Assembly (NCBI RefSeq): GCF_013425765.1
Contig: NZ_JACCJZ010000020.1
Coordinates: 248,001 to 312,000, forward strand
DNA from: Luteimonas deserti
Lineage (GTDB): Bacteria; Pseudomonadota; Gammaproteobacteria; Xanthomonadales; Xanthomonadaceae
Reading direction: 5' to 3'
Length of the DNA stretch: 64,000 bases
Positions 17,558 to 26,442 of the stretch are shown in pieces (within the stretch, counting starts at the first letter, position 1; each line of letters opens with the position of its first letter). Both the position numbers and the translations under genes were made by a program. Below the pieces are notes generated by a model. The model saw only the letters and a list, made by a program, of their open reading frames with translations, had not been told where the DNA came from and did no database searches.

Positions 17558-19594
17558 TCACAGCCCCTGTCCCCCGCACCCGGTCTCGAGATAGCGTTCG
17601 ATCACGTTCAGCTGCTCGGCCATGATCGCGCGCGTCCAGGCCGGACCATGCGCGTAATCCGCGATCTCATGGTACTCGACCGGCTGGGCCGATTGCCTGG
17701 CTCTCGCGACGAACCATTGGGACTGCTCGATAGGAACGGTCTGGTCCCTGATCCCGTGGTACACCATGATCGGAATCTGGATGTTTGCCGCTTGGGACAA
17801 GGGACTCAGCCCCTCCACCGTCGGGGCCTGCGCCTGGCGGAAGAACGGGTTCGTATAGAACCTCGACCATATGCGTCCAATGTCCGAAACGCCGGCGCCC
17901 GCGATGGCGCATTTGTAAAAGCCATTGGGACGCACCGCGGCAGCGAAGGCCGCGTAGCCCCCATAGGAATAGCCAAACATGGCGATGCGTGCAGGCTGCG
18001 CGAGCCCCCGGTCGACGAGCCAGCGTGCGCCGTCATCCTTGTCGTCCTGCATCTTCTGTCCCCACTCGCTGTCGCCGGCCATCCACAGCTTGCGACCCCA
18101 GCCGTCCGAGCCGCGGAACTGCGGTCGCAGTACCACGTAGCATCGCGAGGTCAGCATGGGCACCCACATCGATCCGTCGAAATCGAGCACGTCCCGCGAC
18201 CAAGGGCCGCCGTGCGGATGAATGATGGCGGGTCTGGGGCCGTCACCGCAGACGCGCGGATCCGGACGGGTCAAGAAGGCGGGGATCTGCAGACCGTCGC
18301 GCGCCGCGTAATAGACAAGTTCGGTCTTGCCGAAACCGGCCGGGTCGATACGCGGGTACGACTTGGCGAGCAGCGACAGCTGCCCGTCTCGGAACAGGTA
18401 GTATTCGGGCGGGGTCGCCGGTCCGCTCACCGTCAGCAGGACGGTCTCGAGATCAGGCGTGAATCCCGTGATCCGGTAGTTCCGCTCGAGAGGATATTCG
18501 ATCTGCGCGCGTGCGGACGTGGCGGGGTCGACGAGCTGAAGTGGTTCGTTTTCGATGCCGAGGGCCTGACGCAATCCTGCGTCGAGCGCGCGCATCCGAG
18601 GCGCTGTCCATTCGACGTCATCGCCACGAGGCCCCTCGTAACCGAGACCGAGAATGCTGCCGAAATCCTCACCGGCGCTCCGATACGGGTTGACCAGGAC
18701 ACGGCTGGCGTTGAAGAACGCGTGTTCGAAAAGTATCTCCGTCCGTTGCCGGTTCGCGATGTCGTACTCGTAGATCACCGACTTGTCCCGACCTTCATTG
18801 CTCTGGATGAAGGCGATCCCCGGGTCGCTGCTGAAACCGATGATCTGGGTTTGATCGCGGTTCTTGACGTACGAGCGGAAATGCTCCTCCCACGCATTGG
18901 TGCCCGGGTTGCGGAACTCGGCAGCGATGAATGCCCCCGTGCTGTCCACGCTCGTTCGAAGGCGGGCGCGGAGTTCTCCGTCGAGATCGGTGAGATAGCC
19001 AGCGACGTTTTCGCTCGTCAGCTGCAGCCTCGTCGCAGAATAGTTGCGCAGGTCCACGCGGTACACATCACCCGCCCCAGCGCCGATGGAGTTGACTACA
19101 AGGATGCTGTGCGGATCATTCGGCAGCCGATCGAGGACCACCGGACTGATGCGGGATTGCAGCAGCTCTTCAGACCGGCTCATCGCGCGGGGCAGCGGAA
19201 GAGGCTCGTTCCAGTTGCGCCCCTCCAGGTCCGTGATCATCAGCTTGTTGAGGAAGGTGCGCGTCACCTGTTCTGTGCGCAGGTCGAAGGGTTGCCACAG
19301 CGAGACGGCGAGGCGGTCATTCTTGATGAACGACACGCCCGAGATCTTCATCCTGTTCGAGCCGATCAGGGTCGGAGCGCGGTTCAGTGCATCGGTTCTC
19401 CAGACAGCGATGACCCGCTCCTCGCCGTCCGCTTTCAGTGCTGCGATGTGCTTGCCGTCGGGTGACAGGGTAAAGCTCGAGAGCTCGGGATATGCCGCCA
19501 GTTGAGCTACGGGCGGCGCCTGGTAGGTAGACGCCCAGGCGGGGGCGACGGGTGCGAAAAGCGCACACGCAAACAGCGCAAACAACCTTTTCAT
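17558..19594 (-). CDS. S9 family prolyl-oligopeptidase-like peptidase
   Basis: 678 residues. A signal peptide (A19-W-A21, then S22) indicates export. An N-terminal beta-propeller (about 35-420, with SPDGKHIAALKADG) precedes an alpha/beta-hydrolase domain with the nucleophile in GYSYGG (S543), the aspartate in GIRDQTVP (D617) and the histidine in ADYAHG (H649), the Ser-Asp-His triad of S9 enzymes that cut short peptides. The start at 19594 has a good ribosome site (GGAGAT); a longer frame to 19648 would run through the upstream terminator. It lies 96 bases after the TonB receptor gene on the same strand, suggesting that peptides taken up by that receptor are its substrates. Confidence 0.9.
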   Translation of the reverse strand: MKRLFALFACALFAPVAPAWASTYQAPPVAQLAAYPELSSFTLSPDGKHIAALKADGEERVIAVWRTDALNRAPTLIGSNRMKISGVSFIKNDRLAVSLWQPFDLRTEQVTRTFLNKLMITDLEGRNWNEPLPLPRAMSRSEELLQSRISPVVLDRLPNDPHSILVVNSIGAGAGDVYRVDLRNYSATRLQLTSENVAGYLTDLDGELRARLRTSVDSTGAFIAAEFRNPGTNAWEEHFRSYVKNRDQTQIIGFSSDPGIAFIQSNEGRDKSVIYEYDIANRQRTEILFEHAFFNASRVLVNPYRSAGEDFGSILGLGYEGPRGDDVEWTAPRMRALDAGLRQALGIENEPLQLVDPATSARAQIEYPLERNYRITGFTPDLETVLLTVSGPATPPEYYLFRDGQLSLLAKSYPRIDPAGFGKTELVYYAARDGLQIPAFLTRPDPRVCGDGPRPAIIHPHGGPWSRDVLDFDGSMWVPMLTSRCYVVLRPQFRGSDGWGRKLWMAGDSEWGQKMQDDKDDGARWLVDRGLAQPARIAMFGYSYGGYAAFAAAVRPNGFYKCAIAGAGVSDIGRIWSRFYTNPFFRQAQAPTVEGLSPLSQAANIQIPIMVYHGIRDQTVPIEQSQWFVARARQSAQPVEYHEIADYAHGPAWTRAIMAEQLNVIERYLETGCGGQGL

Positions 19595-19631
19595 TGATCT
19601 CCGTTCTCCAAAGGCTTCGACAAGTTCCATG

Positions 19632-19662
19632 AAAAGGCCGCCACTCATCGAGTGGCGGCCTT
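19632..19662 (-). terminator. Intrinsic terminator after the TonB receptor gene
   Basis: On the minus strand, a perfect 13-bp inverted repeat (arms 19634-19646 and 19650-19662) with a 3-base loop ends in TTTTC. It lies 28 bases after the TonB receptor stop and before the S9 peptidase start, so the two genes are at least partly separately transcribed. Confidence 0.88.
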
Positions 19663-19690
19663 CTGGGTTACAGCGTGGGTCTGACCTGGA

Positions 19691-22600
19691 TCAGAACGAC
19701 TTCGACACGTTGAAGAAGAACGTGCGTCCGAAGTAGTCGTAACCGCTGTAGAGCGGCGCGTTGCCGATGCGGTTGCCCCAGCCGGCGGACACCATCGGCG
19801 GCTCCTTGTCGCCGATGTTGCGCGCGCCGACGGTCGCCGACCAGTCGTCTCCGCGGTATTGCAGTGACAGGCTCGTCAGGAAGTAATTGCCCGTCTCAAG
19901 CAGGTAGTCGGGACGATAATCCGTGTCGAAGTAGGTTTCGTAGTAGTCGTAGTCGTTAGTCGACGCGGTCCACTCCAGGCCGTATCGCGCGACCCACTTG
20001 CGGATGGTGTACGACATGTCGAGGTTGCCCACATACTGCGGCGCGGCGACGGTACCGGTACGGTTGCGCAGTGGATCGGTTGGGAACGTACGCCCTGCCT
20101 GGGTAAGGTAATTCGACACCTGTGCCGTCGTACGGAACGAGCCAGGGCCGATTTCACGCACATAGCGCGCGGTGAAGTCCCAGCCGCGCACGACGCTCTC
20201 GGAGATGTTCACATAGCCCGAGGTAACGGTGATCCCGTTGTTCGCGCCACGGACGATGAGGCTGCACTGTCCAGCCCCCGCATTGAAGTCAGCCGGCTGG
20301 CTGTCGTAGCAGAGGTTCATGACGTTCTGGCCCGACAGGCGCGCGACACCGTTGTCGACCTGGATATCGTAGTAGTCGGCTGCGAACGACAGGTTGCCGA
20401 ACCACGCCGGGAACTCGGGCTGAAGCACGATACCCGCCGTCACCGCAACCGAAGTTTCCGCAGCCAGTCCGGTCTCTGCACCGCCCCGGGTAATCGAAGT
20501 CACGCTGTTGGTCTGCTGGAAGTTCGCCGGAAGCCCGATGCTCGCGCAGTTCAGGTAACGGGCCGATGTCGGATTGCGGTTGCCGTACTCATTGCAAGGG
20601 TCGGTTGACGACGAGAGGAAGCCGCTGGTCGCGCCGAGGAACTGTTCGAACAGCGCCGGGGCACGGAACGAGGTGCCGCGTGAGGCGCGCAGCGACAGCC
20701 AGTTTACCGGCGTGTAGAGCATGCCCAGCTTCCACGTGGAGTCATCGCCGTAGGAGTCGTAGTCGGTATAGCGCGCCGATGCGTTGAACGTGAGTTCCTG
20801 CGCGAAGGGCAGACCGGACAGTGCCGGAACTTCGAACTCGATGTAGGCCTCGCTGACGGAATCCTTGCCTCGGGTAGGCTGCGATGCAGTAAAACCGTAG
20901 AGATTGCTGTTGATCGAGTTGATGTCCGGGGTGTCGTCGATTTCCTGACGGCGGTGTTCCACGCCGATCGCGCTACTGACGCTGCCTGCCGGCAGGTCAA
21001 ACAGCGGCCCATTGACGCCGAAGTTGATCGTTGACTCGGTGTAGACCGTCTGGCCCCGCGTGTCCTGCATGACGTAATTACGGTAAGCCTGCGGAATGTC
21101 GCCGCCCACCAACGCTGCCGACAGCGCCGGTGCCGCCACGCACCCGTCCGAGCGGTCGCGGCAGACGAAGCCGCCGCTCCCGTCCGGCACCACGTCGAAG
21201 CTGCGGGCGATGCGGTTGGTCAGCCGGTTCTCGGTGAAGTAGGCAGCGTCCGAACGCGCGAGGCTGTAATAGCCGTCGTAGTTCCACTGCGTTCCGAGAT
21301 TGCCGCGCATGCCGGCGGTCGCACGGAAGAAGTCCACTTCCTGCCAGCTGTTGTAAGGGCCCCAGCCCACGAACGCACGCACCGACACGTTGCGCCCGTT
21401 GGTGGAGCCGTCGGCCGGGGCCGCCAGGAAGGCGGGCAGCGTGGAAAGCGAGCCGAGAAGCGGGCTGCCGACGGGATAGTCGAACGTGTGCTGCAGGTAG
21501 CCGGTCTGCCGAGATTCGCGGCGATGGCCCAGTCCTTCGAAGTACAGCTCGGCATCGCCCAGCGTGTTGAGATCGAAGCCGCCCTGGATGAAGCCGGTGG
21601 TGTTCTTGGTGGGCGAGACCAGCGATTCGCGTAGCATTCCGGGATCGAAACTGTCACGGCCGTAGTAGCTCACGCCCTCGTAACCAGGCAGGCCGGTGGT
21701 CACCCCCGGATTCGGGCGCCATCGGTTGAACACGTTGCCGTTGGCACCGCTGCCCACGCTGCCCAAGCCGGGAATGCCCGCGATGCTCGCGGTGCCGATT
21801 GTATTGATCGTCACGCCACTGTCGTCGATGGTCCAGCACTTCGCGCGACCGGTGCGCGGATCGATGTAGTCGTCGGCGCCGTAGGTACCATCCGCATTCC
21901 GTCCCAGAAGGGGCTGCGGACAGTCGCTCGCCCAGTCGCGCTGCCCCACTGTGAGCTCCGAGCGCTGGTACATCTCCAGCGACCCCGACAGATGCCAGCG
22001 ATCACCGATCTTGCCGGTCATGATGCCGGCCCGTGTTTCGTCGGCGCCGCCGTCTTTGGTGAAGTTGCGCTGGAACTCCACCGTGGTGTCGTCCACGCGC
22101 GTACGTGTGATGACGTTGACGACGCCCGCTACCGCATCCGAGCCGTAGATCGAGGATGCGCCGTCCTTCAGCACCTCGATGCGGTCGATGATCATGTTCG
22201 GCAGCACGTTGAGGTCGGCAGAGCCCACCGCGCCGCGTGAGCCAGCGGGCGCCACACGGCGGCCATTGAGCAGAACCAGTGTGCGCGTCGCGCCGAGGCC
22301 TCTCAGCGAGAGGGTGTTCACACCCGGACCGCCGTTGACCACAAATCCGCCGTACGCGTTGTTGATCTGCGACGAGCCGCCCGTGACCGAGTTGCTCTGC
22401 AGCACGCCCGCCGTCGAACTGAAGCCGGCAAGGGTCGACTCCTCGCGATTGATCACCTGAACCGGCGACACTGAGGTGAAGGTATCGCGGACGATGCGCG
22501 AGCCGGTCACGCTGACGCGATCGAGCGTTGCCGGATTACGGCTAGACGCCGCGGCCTGCGCGGCCGTCTGCGGCTGGGCCTCCTGTTGTTCCGCCTCGCT

Positions 22601-22723
22601 CGGGCCGGTCGCCGTACTCTGTGCGAGTGCCATTCCAGCGGGAAACAGAAGTGCTGTGGTCAACGCCACATGGAGCGCGCGACGACGCGGGGCGCACCGG
22701 TTTGAAGTGTTCGACGGATTCAC
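19691..22723 (-). CDS. TonB-dependent outer membrane receptor
   Basis: 1010 residues. A signal peptide (A-L-A, cleavage near residue 34) is followed by a short acidic/Gln-rich spacer, a plug domain (about 65-200; SRIVRD, NTLSLRGLG, TLVLLNGRR, RIEVLKDGASSIYGSDAVAGVVNVITR-type signature) and a long beta-barrel ending in a terminal Phe (NVSKSF), the outer-membrane assembly signal. This size and plug type are abundant in Xanthomonas and Lysobacter, where many take up peptides, sugars or iron chelates; the ligand here is unknown. The GTG at 22723 follows a GGGGAA ribosome site; an ATG 31 codons upstream lies in the leader. The adjacent S9 peptidase suggests peptide transport. Confidence 0.92.
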   Translation of the reverse strand: MNPSNTSNRCAPRRRALHVALTTALLFPAGMALAQSTATGPSEAEQQEAQPQTAAQAAASSRNPATLDRVSVTGSRIVRDTFTSVSPVQVINREESTLAGFSSTAGVLQSNSVTGGSSQINNAYGGFVVNGGPGVNTLSLRGLGATRTLVLLNGRRVAPAGSRGAVGSADLNVLPNMIIDRIEVLKDGASSIYGSDAVAGVVNVITRTRVDDTTVEFQRNFTKDGGADETRAGIMTGKIGDRWHLSGSLEMYQRSELTVGQRDWASDCPQPLLGRNADGTYGADDYIDPRTGRAKCWTIDDSGVTINTIGTASIAGIPGLGSVGSGANGNVFNRWRPNPGVTTGLPGYEGVSYYGRDSFDPGMLRESLVSPTKNTTGFIQGGFDLNTLGDAELYFEGLGHRRESRQTGYLQHTFDYPVGSPLLGSLSTLPAFLAAPADGSTNGRNVSVRAFVGWGPYNSWQEVDFFRATAGMRGNLGTQWNYDGYYSLARSDAAYFTENRLTNRIARSFDVVPDGSGGFVCRDRSDGCVAAPALSAALVGGDIPQAYRNYVMQDTRGQTVYTESTINFGVNGPLFDLPAGSVSSAIGVEHRRQEIDDTPDINSINSNLYGFTASQPTRGKDSVSEAYIEFEVPALSGLPFAQELTFNASARYTDYDSYGDDSTWKLGMLYTPVNWLSLRASRGTSFRAPALFEQFLGATSGFLSSSTDPCNEYGNRNPTSARYLNCASIGLPANFQQTNSVTSITRGGAETGLAAETSVAVTAGIVLQPEFPAWFGNLSFAADYYDIQVDNGVARLSGQNVMNLCYDSQPADFNAGAGQCSLIVRGANNGITVTSGYVNISESVVRGWDFTARYVREIGPGSFRTTAQVSNYLTQAGRTFPTDPLRNRTGTVAAPQYVGNLDMSYTIRKWVARYGLEWTASTNDYDYYETYFDTDYRPDYLLETGNYFLTSLSLQYRGDDWSATVGARNIGDKEPPMVSAGWGNRIGNAPLYSGYDYFGRTFFFNVSKSF

Positions 22724-22743
22724 GAATTCCCCTTTGACGTTCA

Positions 22744-22749
22744 AATTAT
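22744..22749 (-). promoter_or_regulatory. Candidate -10 box of the TonB receptor gene
   Basis: CATAAT on the minus strand, about 20 bases before the GTG, within the most AT-rich part of the neighbourhood (22735-22805). A clear -35 at standard spacing is not seen, so an activator may be involved. Confidence 0.35.
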
Positions 22750-22906
22750 GACAAGCCGCACGCTTGTTAAGCGACGGTTCAACCGATCGTAACACTAAGT
22801 TCACAAGCAGCGTCAAGGGCTTTCACGGCCGAGTCGCCGTTCGCCCTGTGCGTAAAACACCGACTACACTTCGCTGCCGTAGTACCGATTCACTGGAAGG
22901 GATCGA

Positions 22907-23761
22907 ATGACGCTCCCGGCATCCTCCCGCCTGCCTCAGGGCGCGCTCTCGCTTCATCCCCGCATCCGCAACATCATCGCGGTGGGGGCGGGCAAGGGCG
23001 GGGTGGGGAAGTCCACCACTGCGGTCAATCTGGCGCTGGCACTCGCCGCCGATGGCGCGCGCGTGGGAGTGCTCGATGCAGACGTATACGGGCCGAGCGT
23101 TCCGACGATGCTCGGCCTGTCAGGCAAGCCCGATTCGCCCGACGGCAAGTCGATCCTGCCAATGCGCGCATACGGCATCGATGCGATGTCGATCGGCTTT
23201 CTGGTGGAATCCGACACCCCGATGATCTGGCGGGGCCCGATGGCCACGTCCGCCCTGACCCAGCTGCTGGGCGACACCCTGTGGGGCGGCGAGAGCGGGC
23301 TGGACTATCTGCTCGTCGACCTGCCGCCAGGCACCGGCGACATCCAGCTCACGCTGGCGCAGAAGATTCCGGTCGCTGGGGCGGTCATCGTGACCACGCC
23401 CCAGGATGTCGCCACGCTCGATGCGCGCAAGGCGCTGCGGATGTTCGAGAAGGTCGACGTGGCTGTGCTCGGACTGGTCGAAAACATGGCACAGCACGTC
23501 TGTTCCAACTGCGGCCACGTGGAACACCTTTTTGGTCAGGGTGGCGGGCAGCGGATGGCGGCTGACTATGGTGTGCCGCTGCTGGGTTCGTTGCCGCTGG
23601 AAATCGCGATCCGCGAACAGGGCGACGCGGGTCGGCCGGTCGTGGTCGCGTCGCCGGATTCGCCTGCGGCGCTGGCCTACCGGGCTACCGCACGCCGACT
23701 GCTGGCCGAGCTGGAGCGGCGGCCGCGCGCGCCGGTGTCGATTCCGGCGTTACTGGTCTGA
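22907..23761 (+). CDS. apbC: Iron-sulfur cluster carrier protein ApbC/Mrp (P-loop NTPase)
   Basis: 284 residues. A MinD/Mrp-family ATPase that carries 4Fe-4S clusters to apoproteins. The deviant Walker A GKGGVGKS (29-36, two lysines), the VDLPPGTGD switch region and the CxxC pair C199-x2-C202 that bridges a cluster in the dimer are present. The N-terminal DUF59 domain of the 369-residue E. coli Mrp is absent; the protein starts just before the P-loop domain. The ATG at 22907 has a GGAAGG ribosome site 6 bases upstream. In related genomes this gene lies next to metG; here three genes separate them. Confidence 0.94.
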   Translation: MTLPASSRLPQGALSLHPRIRNIIAVGAGKGGVGKSTTAVNLALALAADGARVGVLDADVYGPSVPTMLGLSGKPDSPDGKSILPMRAYGIDAMSIGFLVESDTPMIWRGPMATSALTQLLGDTLWGGESGLDYLLVDLPPGTGDIQLTLAQKIPVAGAVIVTTPQDVATLDARKALRMFEKVDVAVLGLVENMAQHVCSNCGHVEHLFGQGGGQRMAADYGVPLLGSLPLEIAIREQGDAGRPVVVASPDSPAALAYRATARRLLAELERRPRAPVSIPALLV

Positions 23762-23988
23762 CCGGGAGGCCTCGATCACAGGGGCTGCATCCCACTGCCG
23801 GCGGGGGCACCACGACGCGCGTCGCGGGGAGGAGGCCGGTGAGCTGCCGCGGCGCCGTGATCACGTTGATGCCGCACAGCGATGTCCGTCTTCGCTCGTG
23901 TCCGGCTGGAGGCGTGCCGGCCCGCAGGTGACGCCGCCGCGGGCCCCGGCGACAATGCGCACCCTTGTCCGCGTTTCAGGCCCCCACC

Positions 23989-24558
23989 ATGACCATCAAG
24001 TCCGACCGCTGGATCCGCCGCATGTCCGAGCAGCCCGGCGGCATGATCGAGCCGTTCGAGGCGGGACAGGTCAAGCAGGCGGACGGGCAGCGGATCGTCA
24101 GCTACGGCACGTCGAGCTACGGCTACGACGTGCGGTGCTCGCGCGAGTTCAAGGTGTTCACCAACATCAACTCGACGATCGTTGACCCCAAGCACTTCGA
24201 TCCGAAGAGCTTCGTGGACGTGGTGGCCGACGAGTGCATCATCCCGCCGAATTCCTTCGCGCTCGCGCGCACCGTCGAGTACTTCCGCATTCCACGTGAC
24301 GTGCTGGTGGTGTGCCTGGGCAAGAGCACCTACGCGCGCTGCGGGATCATCGTCAACGTCACCCCGCTGGAGCCGGAGTGGGAAGGCCACGTGACGCTCG
24401 AATTCAGCAACACCACGCCGCTACCGGCGCGGATCTACGCGAACGAGGGCGTGGCGCAGATGCTGTTCTTCCAGTCCGACGAGGTGTGCGAAACCTCGTA
24501 CCGCGACCGCGGCGGCAAATACCAGGGACAGACCGGGGTGACGCTGCCGCGCACCTGA
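23989..24558 (+). CDS. dcd: dCTP deaminase
   Basis: 189 residues. It deaminates dCTP to dUTP, feeding dTMP synthesis. The SYGYDVR segment (43-49) and LEFSNTT region are typical, and the catalytic glutamate falls at E138, the same number as in E. coli Dcd. The [10 protein letters not shown] (111-120) segment belongs to the nucleotide site. The ATG at 23989 gives the standard [13 protein letters not shown]-terminus. A 227-base spacer without a gene lies between apbC and dcd, with GACAAT as a possible -10 at 23951. Confidence 0.96.
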   Translation: MTIKSDRWIRRMSEQPGGMIEPFEAGQVKQADGQRIVSYGTSSYGYDVRCSREFKVFTNINSTIVDPKHFDPKSFVDVVADECIIPPNSFALARTVEYFRIPRDVLVVCLGKSTYARCGIIVNVTPLEPEWEGHVTLEFSNTTPLPARIYANEGVAQMLFFQSDEVCETSYRDRGGKYQGQTGVTLPRT

Positions 24559-25155
24559 CAGGCGGGAGGGGCGATGCGGCCCACGCTGCCGGCGGCGCTT
24601 CTTCAGGCACGCGGCACTCTGGGCGCCGGGGTCGGCGCCTGCGCATTGGTCGCCTTCGGCTTGTGCGAGTACAGGTATCGGCATGGCGCGCGCTCCCAGC
24701 GGGCGTATCTGTCGCAGGCTTCGCTTCTTCCCGGGAGACCTTGCTCCTGCCGTGAGGACCGGCCGCGCAGGAGGTATCCGGCGGATCAGACGCGTGCACA
24801 GGCATTGGGATGGTGGCTCACCCGACACGCGCCCGAGCCGGCGCACGTGCCGGTCTGTACGTCTGCCTGCGGAGCCGCGATTGCGCGCCGTTTTGGCGCA
24901 CGGGCCCGCGTGTCCTCGTGCTGCGTGTCGAGCTCGCCGCGTCGTGAACGCCCGTGGATGGCGGCGAAGCGCACCGGAGTCCAGCCCGGCCGAGGTCCGT
25001 TGGCTCGACCGTCGTCCATCCGCAGACACGGTGAACGGGCGCACCGGTCGTCGGCGAGGCGACAGGCTTCCCCGCGCCGCCTCGATTGCCGAGCGGGGCA
25101 ATGGGGCAGGGTTTCAGGCCGGGCATGTCCGCGACAGTCCTGCGCCGCGATGGGC
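24559..25155 (+). other. Gene-free stretch between dcd and the HIT gene
   Basis: About 600 bases between the plus-strand dcd and the convergent minus-strand HIT gene. Every long open frame in it, on either strand, is Arg/Pro/Ala-rich without a hydrophobic core or known motif, as expected of chance frames in high-GC DNA. No tRNA, terminator with a T-run, tandem repeat or transposon end is seen. It might be a decayed gene, but no relic is recognisable. Confidence 0.6.
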
Positions 25156-25575
25156 TTAAGGTTCGAAGTAGGGTGCCAGCCGGGAGATCCGCTCGACCAG
25201 GTCCTCCGGCGCATACGGCCGGGCCGCCACGCGGCCCCAGACGGGCGCGGGCCAAGCGGGATCGTCACGATTGCGGCCGATCACATGCACGTGCAGTTGC
25301 GGCACCAGATTGCCGAGCGCGGCCACGTTGAGCTTGTAGGGCTGGAATGCGGCGCGCACCGCGCGCGCGGCCCGGTCCAGTTCGTCTGTCAGCTGGCGGC
25401 GCTGGTCGGGGTCGAGGTCGATCAGTTCGCGCGCCTCGGCGATCCGCGGCACCAGGACGAGCCACGGATAGTTGGCGTCGTCCATCAACCGCACCTCGCA
25501 CAGAGGCAGCACGGCGAGCGGATGGGTGTCGTCGGCGAGACGAGGATCCAGCACATAGGGACGGGAGGCGGTCAT
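25156..25575 (-). CDS. HIT domain protein
   Basis: 139 residues. A histidine-triad fold hydrolase/transferase of nucleotide phosphoramides or dinucleoside polyphosphates. The motif reads QLHVHV (93-98): H95 and H97 are present, the first His of the HxHxHxx triad is Gln, as in a common proteobacterial subgroup. An N-terminal DDANYPWLVLVPR strand and a helix with DQRRQL fit the fold. ATG at 25575 is taken over a start 11 codons upstream that would overlap the preceding gene. It lies 13 bases after the dienelactone hydrolase gene, probably in one transcript. Confidence 0.87.
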   Translation of the reverse strand: MTASRPYVLDPRLADDTHPLAVLPLCEVRLMDDANYPWLVLVPRIAEARELIDLDPDQRRQLTDELDRAARAVRAAFQPYKLNVAALGNLVPQLHVHVIGRNRDDPAWPAPVWGRVAARPYAPEDLVERISRLAPYFEP

Positions 25576-25588
25576 CGTCTCGGCCCGG

Positions 25589-26263
25589 TCAACGCAGCGC
25601 GGCGGCAAGGAACTTCATCGTCCGGCGCCGTGCGTCGGCGGCGGCGTCGGGATCGTAGTGGACGGGGTCCACGTCGCGATTGAAGCCGTGCCCGGCGGCG
25701 TACACGTGCACCTCGGCGTCCGGCAGCGCGCGCCGGTGCGCCTCGATATCGTCGGCGGAGATGCTGCCGTCGCATTCGCCGAAGTGGAACTGCATCGGCG
25801 CCTGGAGCGCCTCGCCCAGGTGGGGGACGGTCCGCGCGCCGTAATAACTCACGGCCGGCAGGCCGAGCCGCGTATTGGCGAGGAACGCCACCGTGCCGCC
25901 CCAACAGAAACCGACCGTCGCCACGATGCGGTGCCCGTCCTGCCGGAGCAGATCCCGTGTCGCGCGCACGATGCCGACTGCGGCATCCAGGCCCAGGGCG
26001 TCGGCGAGTTCGCGGCCGCGGGCAACGCCGTCCGCGTCGTAGACCAGCTCCACGTTGCGTGCCACCGGATCGAAGAGTGCCGGCGCGATCGCGGTATAGC
26101 CGGCCGCGGCGTAGCCGTCCGCGATGCTCCGGATGTGGGCGTTGACGCCGAAGATCTCCTGGATCACCACCACGGCGCCTTTGGCGGCGGCGCGATGGGG
26201 GGGATCGGCCCGCCAGGCATTGACCGGACCCGACGGCGTGGCGACGACGATGTCCCGACCCAT
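25589..26263 (-). CDS. Dienelactone hydrolase family protein
   Basis: 224 residues. An alpha/beta hydrolase whose triad is Cys-Asp-His: C120 in GFCWGG, D165 in GECDG, H192 in AAGHGF; the conserved E36 of IQEIFG is also present. Family members hydrolyse dienelactone in chloroaromatic degradation, but most chromosomal copies such as this have no known substrate and no catabolic genes lie nearby. The start at 26263 gives MGRDIVVATPSGP. The upstream 179 bases separate it from divergent rimO. Confidence 0.9.
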   Translation of the reverse strand: MGRDIVVATPSGPVNAWRADPPHRAAAKGAVVVIQEIFGVNAHIRSIADGYAAAGYTAIAPALFDPVARNVELVYDADGVARGRELADALGLDAAVGIVRATRDLLRQDGHRIVATVGFCWGGTVAFLANTRLGLPAVSYYGARTVPHLGEALQAPMQFHFGECDGSISADDIEAHRRALPDAEVHVYAAGHGFNRDVDPVHYDPDAAADARRRTMKFLAAALR

Positions 26264-26352
26264 GGCGACTCCCGTGTGCGCTCGCGACCGCCCGAGTCTA
26301 ACCGAAGCCTGTGCAGGCGCCGGCCGGGGGCGGGAACGCCGGGCGCGGGCGG

Positions 26353-26358
26353 TATACT
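26353..26358 (+). promoter_or_regulatory. Candidate -10 box of rimO
   Basis: TATACT, 84 bases before the rimO ATG, in the divergent gap with the dienelactone hydrolase gene. The GC-rich discriminator and leader (26359-26442) show no start-proximal box. The -35 is poor. Confidence 0.45.
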
Positions 26359-26442
26359 GCGCGCCCCGTACGCCCTGCCGCCGCGCGCCGCGCCGCCGCC
26401 CGCGCGCGTCGCGGCCCCTCCTTTTCCGCAGCCACGGTCCCC

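Noticed and set aside
17126..19465. Long plus-strand open frame of about 780 codons opposite the S9 peptidase
   Set aside because: It is a mirror frame of the minus-strand peptidase, which has a signal peptide and full catalytic triad. The plus frame has no domain and the high GC content leaves few stops on the opposite strand.
24574..25683. Open plus frame of about 370 codons after dcd
   Set aside because: Runs opposite the HIT gene; composition is Arg/Pro-rich and there is no signal or domain.
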